A stretch of DNA of 64,000 nt from Unio delphinus (lineage: Eukaryota; Mollusca; Bivalvia; Unionida; Unionidae), in NCBI GenBank assembly GCA_029339505.1, contig JAQISU010000098.1, positions 1,559,501-1,623,500 on the forward strand. The letters are read 5' to 3'. The notes beneath the pieces were generated by a model. The model was not told where the DNA came from and ran no database searches. It was given only the letters and a program-made list of their open reading frames with translations. Shown here piece by piece: positions 10,601 through 25,600 of this stretch (position 1 is its first letter; each line of letters starts with the position of its first letter). The position numbers were made by a program, and so were the translations under genes.

Positions 10601-13600
10601 ATTTCAATAAATCACTCAGCTGTCATGTTTTGTAAGACTTGTTGCCCTTTTTACATGAAACTTATTGTATTGTATAATACAATTTTTTGACTGCAATGAG
10701 TCATCCAGTTTTCTCTGGAATACCATGAAGCTTTGTACATTTCAGGATCATAATGTTAAGATGTACATATTAACAAAATCGGTATCCCATTGTTAGCGTG
10801 CAAGTCAAAAGCACGTCGACAAAAGCGTGCGCCGACAATTGCATGCAAGACAAAAGCGCACCATCAAAAGCGCAAGGCAAATTTTTTTAAAGTCAACATG
10901 TCAAATAAAAAAGATTCATACATATAAATAATTATACAATAGAAAATAATTAGGTATTTAAATAAGGTTTACTATTATTGAAATGAGTTACAGTATATTA
11001 TGTCTATCACTGTTCAAATTGAAACATTATGTGCGATTCCATGCAGATACATGTATTTGATCAATGGTACGTTGCCGTATGTTGGAACCAAAGCTAGCAG
11101 GTGTCAATTAAGTCTGACGTACTTTGATTTTGATGCGTCAGGCTGTCTAAATCCTGCTCAATATCGTTCGATCATAATCTCTACATGATCTTGTTCCTTG
11201 CAAAAGTGGTCAACCAGCTTGTGGACAGATAATGAAAGTCTATTGTCTGTTGAAATGACCGATGCCATGCCTCAACCGAATTATTAGTGCGTGGTAAACT
11301 GTCATTTACATGGTCACGCATGTTTCACAGATTAATAGGAAATAATTCGGATTTCCTTGATGGTTTCTTCTTTGTCTTCCCACGTAGTTGTCTTCCCAGT
11401 AATCATTGATTGACGTAAGTTCCGGAGGGCTGCTTTCCACCAACTCATCAAAAGTGTCTGGAACATCTTCAACTGGAACAAAACTGAGGGCTAAAAGCAT
11501 TTTGACATACATGTAAACATTTTCATCATCAAGGTAAACCTCCGCTAAATAACATTCTTGTACTTTGCGCCACAAACAGTGTCCTAGATGGAAGAAGCAT
11601 CCTGCTTACTGTGCTTTTGGGAAGATGGTTTCACAAGCATTTTGAAAGGCTTTCTCGAAATTGGCCATAATGCTAGCAGGATTAAGACCAGGATGCAGTT
11701 TGAGAGTTTTTTGCATGATGCTTTCATAGCCATGCTCTGTTTTCTCCAGCAGCAAAACGTAGACTAGGGGATAGGCCGAGTTGTTAATTAAAGCATGGAT
11801 AGTGAATAGCTGAGTAAATAGTGTCAGCACAACTTTTATAGTACCATCGATAAACCAGTTATCATTTTGCTGTAGAAGGGTCAGATTTTCTTTCGTTCCG
11901 AACATCAGAATGCGAGCATCATCATCTTCATCCAAATCCCACAGAAGAAAATTAGTGTCTCTTGTAGATTTTTTGCAGAGATTCTGAAATAGCAATATTG
12001 TTTAACAAAGTTATGTTGAAGTATGGAAGATCATTTTTCTTTCTCTGTCGTTTGATCTCTCTCTGTGAAGCCATATACGATAGCAAATTACACGCTGTCT
12101 GCAATGAAATTCCGAGAGAACTTTGCTGAATTATTTTTTCCTTGGTCTCTAAACGGTGTTCATTGCACTTCGACGGATCTCTGCTACGGTCTTCTTCACT
12201 TTGTTGCTCGCCGGATCTGGAGCATGGTTATGCTCAGAAAGCACAGTGCTTGTGTGCACTGCGATCACTTTAATTTGCCCTTTACAATCACATTTACAGC
12301 ATCTCCATGATGCACTGCCATCGGCATTTACTTGGTCTTTTCTATATCGATATCCATCATTTATCTTCTTTCCCCTTCTGTGACTCAGTCTTTTTCATGG
12401 TTAGATAAGATTTTAAAATTTTCACAAAATAAATTTGGTATTTATAGTTGTCTAGGCTTATACTGCATAAATGCGCATCATGTTGTCTGCTCACTGAAAA
12501 CAGTTATTCAAACTATTAGTTTTTTTCTACTCAATATTAAGAGTGTATACTTTGATGTCAGCTCACTGGAAACAGTGATTCAAGCTATTAGTTTATTTCT
12601 ACTCAATATTAAGAGTGTACACGCTTTGATGTCTGCTCAAACTGATTAAAACTTTTAGTTTATTTCTACTAAATATAAAGATTCTACACTCTTTGATGTG
12701 TGCTCACTAGAAAATGGCATATGGAGTTTATGCGGCATGCTTTTGACAGGACGCATTGGACGGGCATATTTCACAGCGCGATTTTGACCTGCATGCTAAC
12801 AACGAGGTGCCGACAAAATCACTTTGCTCCCACAATTTTTGTTAGAGTTATTGCCCTTTCTGTACTACAGCTGAATATTATGTAAGACACTTATGAATGC
12901 ATCTTGTTGTGCACATTTTAGCTGTGCTGGTCAAGTACCAGAAGAGCTTATGAACTGGCCTTCGTCTGTCTATTTTCCATTTGTGATTGTTATTTCTCAT
13001 ATTTTTGTCCCAAGGTATATTTAGTCCTAAAGAAAGATGGTGCCACCACAGTGGCCATCTTGAAAATCTTGTTATATCTACCCCTCCTGATCATATTTGG
13101 TCATTTCCACAATGGTACTGATTTATATCCAACATGGCTGCCACAGTGGCTAATTTTAAAATCTTGAAATATGAGGAGTGGTTTTAACATGCAGGAAGTC
13201 AAAGAAGAAATGATTTTATGCTGAATTCCTGGAAAAACATTTACTATATAGAGCATCAGTGCCTTCAAGGGAATCTTGGTTGGTTTGAACATTACTTTTT
13301 GCACATTTTTTTCTATATCTTAAAGAGGAAATGGGACAAGGACACACTGAAGCAGTCAACCTGGCTTGGCCTGGGCAGGTATAGATCGTGCAACCTTTGG
13401 ATCATGAGTGCAGTTCCCCCAGCCCCAATCAAGGCAACTAAATTTCCTTCCATCCATCAGAACTTTGTAGTTCTAGTCATGCTAAGAACTTCTGAACAAA
13501 TTTGTTTATGGGGTATTACATTAAGAACACCAAGGTCAAGTTTGTTTTTCTTGGCAGCTGTGGCCACAGCTGAACACATTTGTATTTGATTGTTTTATAT

Positions 13601-16600
13601 TGAAAGGCAGACACATGCAGAGTTCAGTGATGATTTACCAAATAGAGTAGGCATCAGCCTATAGGCCGCACACCTTTTAGGTACCCAGCAAAAGTGGATC
13701 AAAATAATATCAATAGGAGACAATTTGCAAGAGGGGCCCTAAGATTTTAACTGCCAAAAGGCCTCCACAGGTTTTAATTTAGCACTGGCAAAGTTCTCAT
13801 TATGATTCACCCATCTGTAGACACCAGGAAGATACTTACGCTCCTCTTCTGGTAATCATATACTCATTATTCCCACTATGAAAACCATGTCATATGGACA
13901 ACGTTCTTCTGCATACCAGGGCACAGCAACATGGAATGAATTGTCCATAGAAATTAGACACAATAACACAGTGATCCCTTTCAAGAGTGCTCTTAAAACT
14001 CACCTTTTTCGACGGCAAGAAAAGAACTTAAAGACCTAATAACATCTCCTACCTTAAATATTTTCAGCATGTTTTTATGTTTTCTAAATTTCATTGCTGT
14101 TTTTGTTGTTGTTCTTGTAGTCATATTATATATGTTGTAAAGTGAGTATAGCTTCTAAAGATTAGGTGCTATACAAAATCCTCATTAGTATTATTATTAT
14201 TCAGACATGGCATGTCAAGTACTGATAAGTTATCAAGGATTTTCATCTTTTGCTTTGACAGCAGCATTATGTTAGCAAGTACTAATACTGTAATTATGTT
14301 AGCAAATACCAGTACTCTCACTATGTTAGCAAGTACCAGTACTCTCATTATGTTAGCAAGTACCAGTACCCTCATTATGTTAGCAAATACCAGTACTCTC
14401 ATTATTTTAGCAAGTACCAGTATTCCTTATGTTAGCAAGTACCATACTGTAATTGTTAGCAAGTACCAGTACTCTCATTATGTTAGCAAGTGCCAGTACT
14501 CATTATGTTAGCAAATACCAGTACTCTCATTATGTTGGCAAGTACCAGTACCTTCATTATGTTAGCAAGTACCAGTACTCTCATTATGTTAGCAAGTACC
14601 AGTACTCTCATTATTTTAGCAAGTACCAGTACTCTCATTATATGTTAGCAAGTACCAGTACTCCTTATGTTAGCAAGTACCATACTGTAATTATGTTAGC
14701 AAGTACCAGTACTCTCATTATGTTAGCAAGTACCAGTACTCTCATTATGTTAGCAAGTACCAGTACTCTCATTATGTTAACAATTATCAGTACTCATTAT
14801 GTTTGCAAGTACTAGTACTTTCATAATGTTAGCAAGTACCAGTACTCATTATGTTAGCAAGTACCAGTACTCATTATGTTAGCAAGTACCAGTACTCTCA
14901 TTATGTTAGCAAGTACCAGTACTCATTATGTTAGCAAGTACCAGTACTCATTATGTTAGCAAGTACCAGTACTCTCATTATGTTAGCAAGTACCAGTACT
15001 CATGTTAGCAAGTACCAGTACTCTCATTATGGAGGGGTTTGCAGGTTAAATCGCACCAGAGTCATACACCAAAGATTTTTAAAATTGGTACTAACAGCTG
15101 CCTCGCTAGACCATGGCATTAAGAGGTTAGTGTTAAGACTGGTGGCCCTGGTGTCAGGATAATATGACTAGGTGGGACATCATGCTACATGTCTGGGATA
15201 TAGTTTTTTTATGGGAAAGCAAGAGGATACTGTTCAGTTTTTACAAATACATTTACAGATTTCTGCTTGAAACCTTTTTATTCCAACACTTTAAAAAGTT
15301 TATGAAATATTGTGATTGCATCTTCTGTAGTTTTTCATAAAATCTAGACCATTAATTCCTCATGATGTACTTGCTTTAAGTTCCAACCCTAAGCTCCTTT
15401 TTTACACACACACACACACAGAATGGATGACCATTGATAGAATTTTTAAGGCATGAAAGATAAATTAAAATAAGCAGCAGACATTGGTCTCTGAATCTAA
15501 TCCAGCTTCAAGAATTTGCTGATGGGAGAGATCTCCATTTCAAATTAGTTATGTCATCCATTCTGTACAGGTATGTAATACTCATTTATGTGTGATTCCC
15601 TACTAGAAAGGTCACTTTTTCAAGGTCACTTAACTGTTGCAGAAGGGGTGGCCTTATAACCAGGGGACCACTGTATTATCACTTCCATGCTACTGAATTT
15701 GCAAGGAATGCAAGTTAAAAGTATCAGAAGCCAGTCACAATTTCATTTTCAGATAGATTGGAGTATGTATAAACTGTAGGATCAATTGATAGTTGCCTGT
15801 TGATATTATGATGAAATGATTGCATGAGACACTGCTTTGTTTATAGTAAATTGACATCCATTGTAGAGTCTTTGAGTGGGTATCTAAATATTTTTCAAGT
15901 TATGGCCCAGTGACTAATGGATGGATCGAATGACTATTGTCAGCTACATATGTTTATTTGTCTTTACTAATGTCAGCAACATATGTCAATTTGTATTTAT
16001 TAATGTCAGCTACATATGTCTATTTGTCTTTACTCATCTATTTGTCTTTACTAATGTCAGCTACATATCTATTTGTATTTACTAATGTCAGCTGCTTGTC
16101 TATTTGTCTTTACAAATGTCAGCTGCACATAGATATTTGACTTTACTAAAGGCAACTGCAAATTTTTTGTCTTTAATGAGAAATATGTGTCTATATTTGC
16201 AACTCTACCACTTCATCGAGCTAGTTTTACATGTAAATGCACAAGTTACAAAGTAAGTGAGCTTATCATGTGATCGGTTATTTTCTGGTACCCTCTCAAA
16301 TACTTTTTGCAATCTATGCTAGACAATCAAAGATGGCTATCATACCACATCTACTTCAAAGTGACATGTCATATTGACTTGAGGTCAACAACATGAGGTC
16401 AACAATATTGTGCTTTGCAGCTGTTGGCTCTTGTCAGGTTGATAAATATCAGCAGTAATGACAGCTGGTAATCATCATAGTTACAGAACATGACAACATA
16501 GAAAGGCAGTAAACATAATCAGAATAATATCTTGTATTGATTAAATTAGGATATATTCTTGGCATTTTGAAATAAATGTCTTTATCAATTAAGAAATAAA

Positions 16601-19600
16601 GAAACAAATTTTAGCCATAATAGAGAATGGGGACAATATGAATGGGAATATCGTATTAGAAATAACGTCATATCGAGTCAGTCCTTTTAAAGACCAGCAA
16701 TTTTAGTATGTCAGATCTACACTCAGTGAATGCATATCGGTCAGCAGCCAGTGTCACAGTACTGTAAAGTAAATATATTGCAGTAAATTGCTAGTTTTTA
16801 TTGTCCATCCCCATGTTTATCTTTTTGTCGATTAGTCTACTGACTGACCAAACTATTCTCAGTAATTTCACCAAATATTAAGTCAACTTTTGAACCCAAC
16901 TTATTTTAATTAAATGCACTTGAAAGCAATGATAAGTGTTTGTATAATTAAGATGACTTCTGGTAAGGAAAAAGATACAAGTATGGTTCCAGTCTTGTAA
17001 CACTTGTTACAGATATAAATTTAATGAGGGAAAACAAGATTTACTAATTTTTGATTGGGATATTTCAAAACAATAATTCTGGTGCCTCCAACCGAAGTAG
17101 GAGCTGACAAGTGACTATAAATAATATACCAAAATCATCCCTGTGTACATATGCGCCTTGAATTAGCCTTGGGGATTTGGACAAGAGGTTCAAATTGGTG
17201 GGGCTGAAGTTAAAACTGGTAAGCATTAAATGTTTTACAAATGCCTACTCAATTTGATGTCATCATATATATCAATAATACTTAGATTTCATATGAAATT
17301 CAATAATCTCATACTTTTACTTACCAGGGATTTATAAGGTAGTCATTCTACTTGTTTACATTTTGATCAGAATTGTAGCATTCATTTACATCATTCTTTC
17401 AGAGAACCATTGGTTGAAAACATCGCATCCATTATGAATTTCACTTTGCTCAGTAGCTTTAGAATTACTGCATAGATTGAAATCAAATTTGATATAAGGA
17501 TTTACCATAAGATACGAGTTGATTTTCACTATTTTCCAACAAACTAACAGAGTTATGGCCCCTGTTTGACTTAGAATTTTGCCCTTCAAATCATATTAGT
17601 TGTGGCATGCATGACCTATTGACATTGTACATTTTAGTTCTATGTGCAGATGAAATATGCAGAAATATTATTTCTTTGCAGATTGTTGTAAACATTTTCA
17701 GCATTATATTTTATATAGAATTTTGTACTTACAATGTTTCCTGTATTTTTTGTCAGCTGGAGAGTGCCCAAGTGCTTTACAGTCAATAATTTGGGCCTGG
17801 AAACCATTAAGGGTGGCACCTATTGCCATGATTCTACAGTTTGTCCTAAGGTAAGTCCACATGAATCAGAATAATTGCATCAAAGGTTGACCGGATTTCC
17901 TTGATAAAACAGTGAAAATAATCCTGGTCCCCACTTTTCAAATATTTAAAGTCATAAACCAAAAGAACATACTGTGATGGGGTTTTCATTTGACAACCTC
18001 TTAATCTTATGATAGCTAGTTGATCCATAACTAAAATGGTGCTAATAAGACCACTAACATGGCCTCAACAGTGGCCATCATGAAAATCTTGTAATTACTA
18101 CTTCTAGATGGATAATCATATTGATAAGAAGTTTCCAGGAAAAGATTTTTTTGTGTAGTTGGATGTTAGTGAAAATGATGCCAATCCAGTATAATTGCCA
18201 TGGTTGCTAACACTGCTACTCAGCAAAGGAAAGTTGTAATGACATGTTTTTTTTTTAAATAATAACTTCAGACAGTAACAGTGTCAAGTCATATTACTTT
18301 TATTTGCGCATTGTTACGAGTCTATGCTCTTAAAATAAGTAACAGAAAAGAGTGAAAGACAACAAGCTTTATAAAATTTAACATAATTTAATTCCCAAGA
18401 ATACAAAGTGAAAATGAGAAAAAAGAACTTACAGTATTTTTTGTGAATTAAATTCTAAAATAATCCAAGAATTAGATCAGACACAAGTCCTAGTAATTTA
18501 AAGTTGTGAACTGTATTCAGTAAAAGTCCCAAAGAAATCCAAAATTCGATGAGGTGTCTGGTATAGTTTATGGAGTGCAGATGTATCAGCTGTCATTTGT
18601 TGAATCACAGTAATATAATTCAAGGTTTGAATTCAGTATAAATTCCAGTGAATGTCTTATCCAAGAATAGTATCAGAGCTCTTATGTATTTCCAGAGAAA
18701 ATAATCACTTGAATTATGCTAAAGCATGAATGACCAAGTCCTCACAATTACAAGATTATTTAGTTCTTTACATCACCTCAGGTCACAATTAGCATTTTCT
18801 AACAAAAACATTACCTAATGGAAAACAACCTTTTAGAATGATCTAATGAGCCTTGTTTAGTTACAATTCAATAACCTGTAAAATTCACTTTGGAAATTCG
18901 GAAATCCTGACCCAGGTCAATATTTTTAATTCTTCTGGTTTACCTGGATAAAAATCCTGATATTAAGTTCATACACATAGGAAATAATGAAGCTGTTATT
19001 AGTTGTTTTGAAAAGATAAAAATGAGATTTAATAAAGGTTTAAATAATTCAATCAGGTCAAGCTGAAATGAACTCAGTTTTGGACAAGATCAAGTCAAGC
19101 ATACAATATCACATTACAATAGCATGTAATTATACATTTTTAAAAATAAACAATTAAATTAAATATACATAACAGCATGAAAAGAATATTAGGTACAAAT
19201 TGCATTTATTTGCAGTAATGTATCATAAATATTTACTGTTATTTGGCAAATCGATCATAAAAACAAAGATAAAAGATATAGTCATTGAATTAAGACTAAA
19301 TTTTCTGTGCAGATGGGATAATATTCTCAGTTTATGAGGGCGATATAAAATTAGTGGAACCCTGATAAAAAAGTACATGTATAAATTATTATTTCACATA
19401 GAATTCATCATTAACTGTTATAGGCAAATTATATATTCCATTTTGTAGTGGTATAAAAATGTTATATATTCCATTCTGTAGCGGTGTAGACAAGTTACAT
19501 ATTCCATCATGCAGTGGTAAAGACAAGTTAAAAAGTAAAAACTTATTTATTTTTATAAAACAACTGTATTTGCCACAAATTAATTTTGAATATTGTAATT

Positions 19601-22600
19601 ACAGTTTTATTTCTAATACTTTAATGATATATTTGATATGTGTCAGATATGTTAACATTGTGACCAAATGGTATTTTGTTATGATATTTGGGCAAAATTA
19701 AATTTTTTGAAAATTTCAGATATTTAAACATATCTTTGGTTATTTACTAGTGTATGTTGATGTGTCAACTACATTTATTATTTTGTAAGATTGCAAATCG
19801 TCCTTAGATTTTCAGGAGAAAATATTTTCTGTTTGAATTTTACATAATTTCTCAGATCCACTAAATATTTTCTTGTTTTTTGAATGAATTTGTTTTTGTT
19901 TACTGGCCCTCTCACTTAAATATCTTCCCCTAATGCTGGCATCACCCTCAAAGTTTCCATTCTTGTTACATAAGTAGTGTAGGTAGTAAATTCATTGTCG
20001 GCAAATCTCAAACGTTAGCACACTGTCTTTCATAGGGTATCAGTTTCACATGTAAACTTAATCATCATATATTTAGTTACAGATTTAACAACTGTAACAG
20101 TAGATTAGACAAATTCTAACTATCACACTTAGGAATCAAACCTGTTTTGTCTCATAATCTGGCACACATACCACTAGACAGACAGGTCTCAATCAGTTAG
20201 GCGGCTTACTAAGTAGTCTCGTGTATATATATCTAGCTAGATGACTTATACAACAATTATACATATATAGCATATTCATCTAATATAAGATACCAACCAT
20301 TGACTTTTTTTGGGGGTGGTGGCTGATCTTCCTTTGAAATATCTTGTTTTATTTTATTTCAAGATAATCAATTTTTTTTTGTTGTTGTTGTTGTAATTTA
20401 ATGTATATAATATATTATTCTTTTCCTGTTAGAGCATTCTATTTTTCTTGTTCCAGAACATTATATGGCTGTTCCCTGATTCGGGAATTTGTAATACATG
20501 CCAGACATATCCGTTAGAACTGTTTTGCTGTATATGATTCATTTATATTGACTTTATCTTAAATATAAGACGTATGTTGCAGCAGGGGTAAAAGTACCCT
20601 GGGGGACTTCTTTGAACAGTATAATGTAACCTCTACTCTACTAGGCTTGTATTTAGAGTAAACCATTTAGCTTCATTGATAATGAGGGATTCCCAGCTGT
20701 GATTTTTAAAAAGAGGAAAGAAAACTGAAATAGTTTCTTTACAAATTAAAATGTTTTCAGGTAGCTAAGGCACTCCTCTAATAAATAATAAAAGGGAGTA
20801 ATATCCAGGTTTGATTGATCTCTGCAAGTTAAATCTCTCTACAAAGTAATGCAGCCAACTTTAAAATATAGCCAGCAGGCACATGTACAGTTATGTGATA
20901 TGTAGTTGATGTCTGCATTACTGACTGCAGTTTAGGAAAATGAAAAAAATAATTCCATAGCTATGCATGATTTCAAAGTTTCATAAAAGACAAAGTGAAA
21001 AAAAAATATACAATTTATGTTTCCAAGGTTCGATACAAGCATGTAAGTTTTAGAATGACTAAACTGCTTTTGATGGAATGAATATATGACAACAGTTAAA
21101 AAGTATTTAAAAGTTTGTGATAAACAACAGTATTATAACAAAGGAGTAATAATATATATATGTGTGTGTGTGAGTGTGTGTGTGCATGCGTGTGTGTGCA
21201 AATTTCAAAACCAAACAGAGTTTAATGTTTCAAGTACCTATTAAACTTAAGTAGTCATAGAGTGACATGTTTGAAAATTTTAGGATGCCAGACTCAAGTA
21301 ATTTCATTAGTACTTTCAAGACTGGACTATTGTAACTCAATTCTGTCTGGTTCATCACAATATTTACTCCAGAAACTTCAAAAAGTTCAAAACACAGCTG
21401 CACGGATCATCTTTAGAGTACCTCAATCAGAGCACACCTCACCACTGCTCTGTACCCTACACTGGCTATCAATTCGATACAGAATCAAACACAAAATTTG
21501 TTCTCTGTGCTATATTTCAATGACAGACTCCAGTCCAACATACCTATCCAGCCTCACCCATGTGTATACACCAGCTAGATCCTTATGCTCTTCTTCTGAT
21601 AATCGTATACTCATTGTTCCCAAGGTGAAAACAAAGTCATATGAACAACGTTCGTTTGCACACCAGGGCCCTTCGTCGTGGAACGAATTGCCCATTGAAA
21701 TTAGATACAAAGACACAGTAGTCCCTTTTAAGAATGCTCTCAAGACTCACCTGTTTCAACTGCAGGGACAAACTTAGCGACCTAATCATGTTTTGTATCT
21801 TATATGTTTTCAGCATGTTTTTATGTTTTCCAATTTCATTGTTTTTGTCATTTGTTGTTCTGTAGTGTAGTCATATCATTTTTGATGGTGTAAAGCGCTT
21901 AGAGCTTCGAAAGATTAGGCGCTATACAAAGTCCTCATTATTATTATTAATAATTTGGTTGCCCTAGACTTTCAGAGAAAAAAATTAGGTAAGAAATTAA
22001 TTCTAGAAGGCGAAAAATAATTGAAGGTTTCAGTTAAGGCAAGCTAAAAAGAAATTAGAATAAAAGAATAAGGCCTTGATTAACAGTATATCAGTAAATC
22101 TTAGCTGATCACCACCATGTCACTTCTGTCCACATAGGTTCAAGTCTCAGACTCGGCCAATATGGGTATGTGAGAAGATTTGCCAGTAGCTACCCAAGGC
22201 TTTGGGGGTTTTCTAGGTTCTTCCTCCACCCATTATACGGGCTGCCCCTATATAGCTTATCTTGCACTGAGAAATTTGCATTAAACCCCACACAAAAATT
22301 AACAACAGCATATATTGCCTGGCTTGAAATTCACATACATGGCTGTAAGCTTCTTTTCCTTCTGATTGTATTAATTAAACGTTAACCATATATTTATTTA
22401 TGGCAGTTTGTCTTGAGCAATTTTGCTGCCAAAACAATTGTCCATATTTTTCTCCACATATGTATTTTTCAGGATTCATACCTTTAGATGAGGTTAATTG
22501 CACAAGTCATGTATTAGACTAACCATTTATAGGATATAACATCAGTCATGTATTAGACTGATCGTTGATAGGATGTAACACTAGTCATGTATTAGATTGA

Positions 22601-25600
22601 TCGTTGATAGGATGTAACACTAGTCATGTATTAGATTGATCATTGATAGTATGTAACACTAGTCATGTATTAGATTGATCGTTGATAGGATATAACACTA
22701 GTCATGTATTAGACTGATCATTGATAGGATATAACACTAGTCATGTATTAGATTGATCATTGATTGGATATAACACTAGTCATGTATTAGACTGATCGTT
22801 GATAGGATATAACACTAGTCTTGTATTAGACTGATCATTGATAGGATATAACATCAATCATATATTAGACTGATCGTTGATAGGATATAACACTAGTTAT
22901 GTATTAGACTGATCATTTATATGATATAACACTAGTCATGTATTAGACTGATCATTGATAGGAGATTGATCATTGATAGGATGTAACACTAGTCATCTAT
23001 TGCACTGACTATTGATAGGATGTAACACTAATCATGTATTAGACTGATCATTGATAGGATATAACACTAGTCATGTATTAGACTGATCATTGATATGATG
23101 TAACACTAGTCATGTATTAGACTGATCATTGATAGGATGTAACACTAGTCATGTATTGGATTGATCATTGATAGTATGTAACACTAGTCATGTATTAGAC
23201 TGATCGTTGATAGGATATAACAGTCATGTATTAGACTGATCAATGATAGGATATAACATCAGTCATGTATTAGACTGATCGTTGATAGGATATAACACTA
23301 GTCATGTATTAGACTGATCATTTATATGATATAACACTAGTCATGTATTAGACTGATCATTGATAGGAGATTGATCATTGATAGGATGTAACACTAGTCA
23401 TGTATTAGACTAATCATTGATAAGAGACTGATCATTGATAGGATGTAACACTAGTCATGTATTAGACTAATCATTGATAAGAGACTGATCATTGATAGGA
23501 TGTAACACTAGTCATGTATTAGACTAATCATGGATAAGAGACTGATCATTGATAGGATGTAACACTAGTCATGTATTTCACCGACCATTGATAGGATGTA
23601 ATGCTAGAAATGTATTAGACTGATCATTGATAGGATATAACACTAGTCATGTATTGGACTGACCATTGATAGGATCTAACACTAGTCATGTATTAGACTG
23701 ATCATTGATAGGATATAACATTAGTCATGTATTAGACTAACTATAGTCCAGTCTTGAAAGTACTAATGAACACACAAGTGTTTTAGTGACATCAACTGAA
23801 AGATATTTGTGAATGGAGCTGATGCATCTCAGCACAAGATATGCAGCCTTGCATATGTTCATGACATGTTGGTGCAATGTGAGAGTACTGTCCAGAGTAA
23901 CATTTAGGTTTCGTACTGACTGTGAATTTAAAGGTCAAATGAAACGATTTTATATGAGTTATATGATTTCTTTAAAATGTTGTACAGTTTTGTGTTTAAA
24001 ATCATTATTAACGTTTCCCCGATTGAAAAATATGATCATACCCCATTTAAATCGATCAAAATGATTGGGTACATATTTCCCGCCATAATATTTACATCGC
24101 TTACTTCCCTTAGCTGATGACGTCACTTGTGCCACAACAAGCTTTGTTTACAAGCAAGTTTACCTGTGTGAATCGATAAGCAGTGAAATGGTGTATTGCG
24201 TCGCTTTTAACTGTAAAACTGAGTCAGGTCAAGGGGTAGGATTATTTGAATTTCCGAAACACGAAAAGCGGAGAAAAGTTTGGATTTCCCGAATAAAAAG
24301 GAAAGATTTTAGTCCATCGAAAACGCTTTGTGCAAAGCACTTTACCAACGACCAGTTTGTTGTTGATCCTTCATTAGCAATGATAATCGGCTACAAATTG
24401 AAAAAACTACAGCTAAAACGAGATGCAATACCATCAATTTTCGATTTTAAATCGAAAAAACAAGGATGTGAAAACGCGGATTCACTCAAAAAAAAACAAC
24501 GACAATCGAGGGCAGTAGCAAAAAGAAAAAGAATGGAAGTAAGTAATTTTTTTTTCCTTTCTTAAATTTATAATTGAATTGTTTTACTAATCATTATTTT
24601 TTAAAATTAAACTGTATGTTCAACATTAATATGAATCTATAAATAAACTAGATCTCTCAAATTTCACCCAAGAACAATGGGTTTGTATGTATGAGATAAG
24701 CACAGCAGGAGAGTCTGGACTATGTCTAAAGATATAATCACTAATTAATACAGTAAATAACTGCTCATTCATTATGATTAGCATGAATAATTGCTATCCA
24801 CACAATTAACAATTTCAGTAATACAAAGATTTTTTTTAGTAAATTCCTTTATAATTTATTTTATTTGTTGCTGAATAAAGATGTTAAATTATTTTATTTT
24901 ATTTTTTAAAATTTTTTGCAGACACTTGCACAAGTATTGAAGGATTCATCTGATAGTGATCTAATGAAAACAGTTGTTGGAACAGCTTTAATTGTAGACA
25001 TGTGCTGTACATGTGAAGGGCGTTACAGATGGTATAGTCAGCCTATGTCAGGAACTATGCTTTTAGGCAATTTGATTTTATCTGGAGCAATCATGTTTGC
25101 AGGAGCAAGTCCAACAACTGTACTGAATGTGTTTATGCATTAAAAAATTCAGTGCTTTTCACAGAGAACATATATGTCGATACAAAATGCATATATTGTT
25201 CCCATTGTATCATCAGTTTGGCAATTAAGTCAGTCCTACATGTTGGATGAAATCAAAAACAGAGGGAGTGAAATTAAACTTGGCGGAGATGCACGCTGCT
25301 TTTCTCCAGGACACACAGCAAAATATGGGTCTTACAGCATCATGAACCTTGAAAGTGGGAAAATATTGGATCTTCAACTTGTTCAGGTAAATTTCCTTTC
25401 AATATATATATATATGTACCTTTTGTGCCTGGAATATAGTTTATTGCTTGCCGCATTGCATTTCAATGAGAATGTAAATAGAGGTCAGATGGTGACATTA
25501 GATGGCAGTCACCAGTATCGAGTGTCCTTCCCAAAATGGCGAAAGGGAGAAGGAGTTGCAAAAGAAATTAAAACCAGACAAACATACAATAAGTTATTTG

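Larger units (their letters stand above)
10790..12802 (-). mobile_element. Degraded MULE (Mutator-like) transposon with FLYWCH finger
   Basis: Both ends carry a matching inverted terminus: TTGTTAGCGTGCAAGTCAAA on the left, and TTGTTAGCATGCAGGTCAAA read inward from the right end at 12802. The element is about 2.0 kb. The minus strand encodes a FLYWCH zinc finger followed by MULE transposase blocks. I saw no clear target-site duplication, which may have decayed. Internal copies of CAAAAGCGCG-type motifs near both ends are typical of MULE subterminal regions. Confidence 0.75.

Noticed and set aside
12065..12383. Two + strand ORFs of about 80 codons
   Set aside because: They are shadows of the minus-strand FLYWCH region, which shows clear zinc-ligand spacing.
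14212..15162. ORFs rich in LASTSTLIM / VSKYQYSHY repeats
   Set aside because: They are translations of the 27-bp minisatellite in different frames; both strands give similar artefacts.
22480..23742. Regular ~39-bp repeats resembling a CRISPR array
   Set aside because: Units are contiguous with no unique spacers, the context is a eukaryotic intron, and no cas-like gene is present. It is a minisatellite. The same holds for the arrays at 3391, 14264 and 31965.
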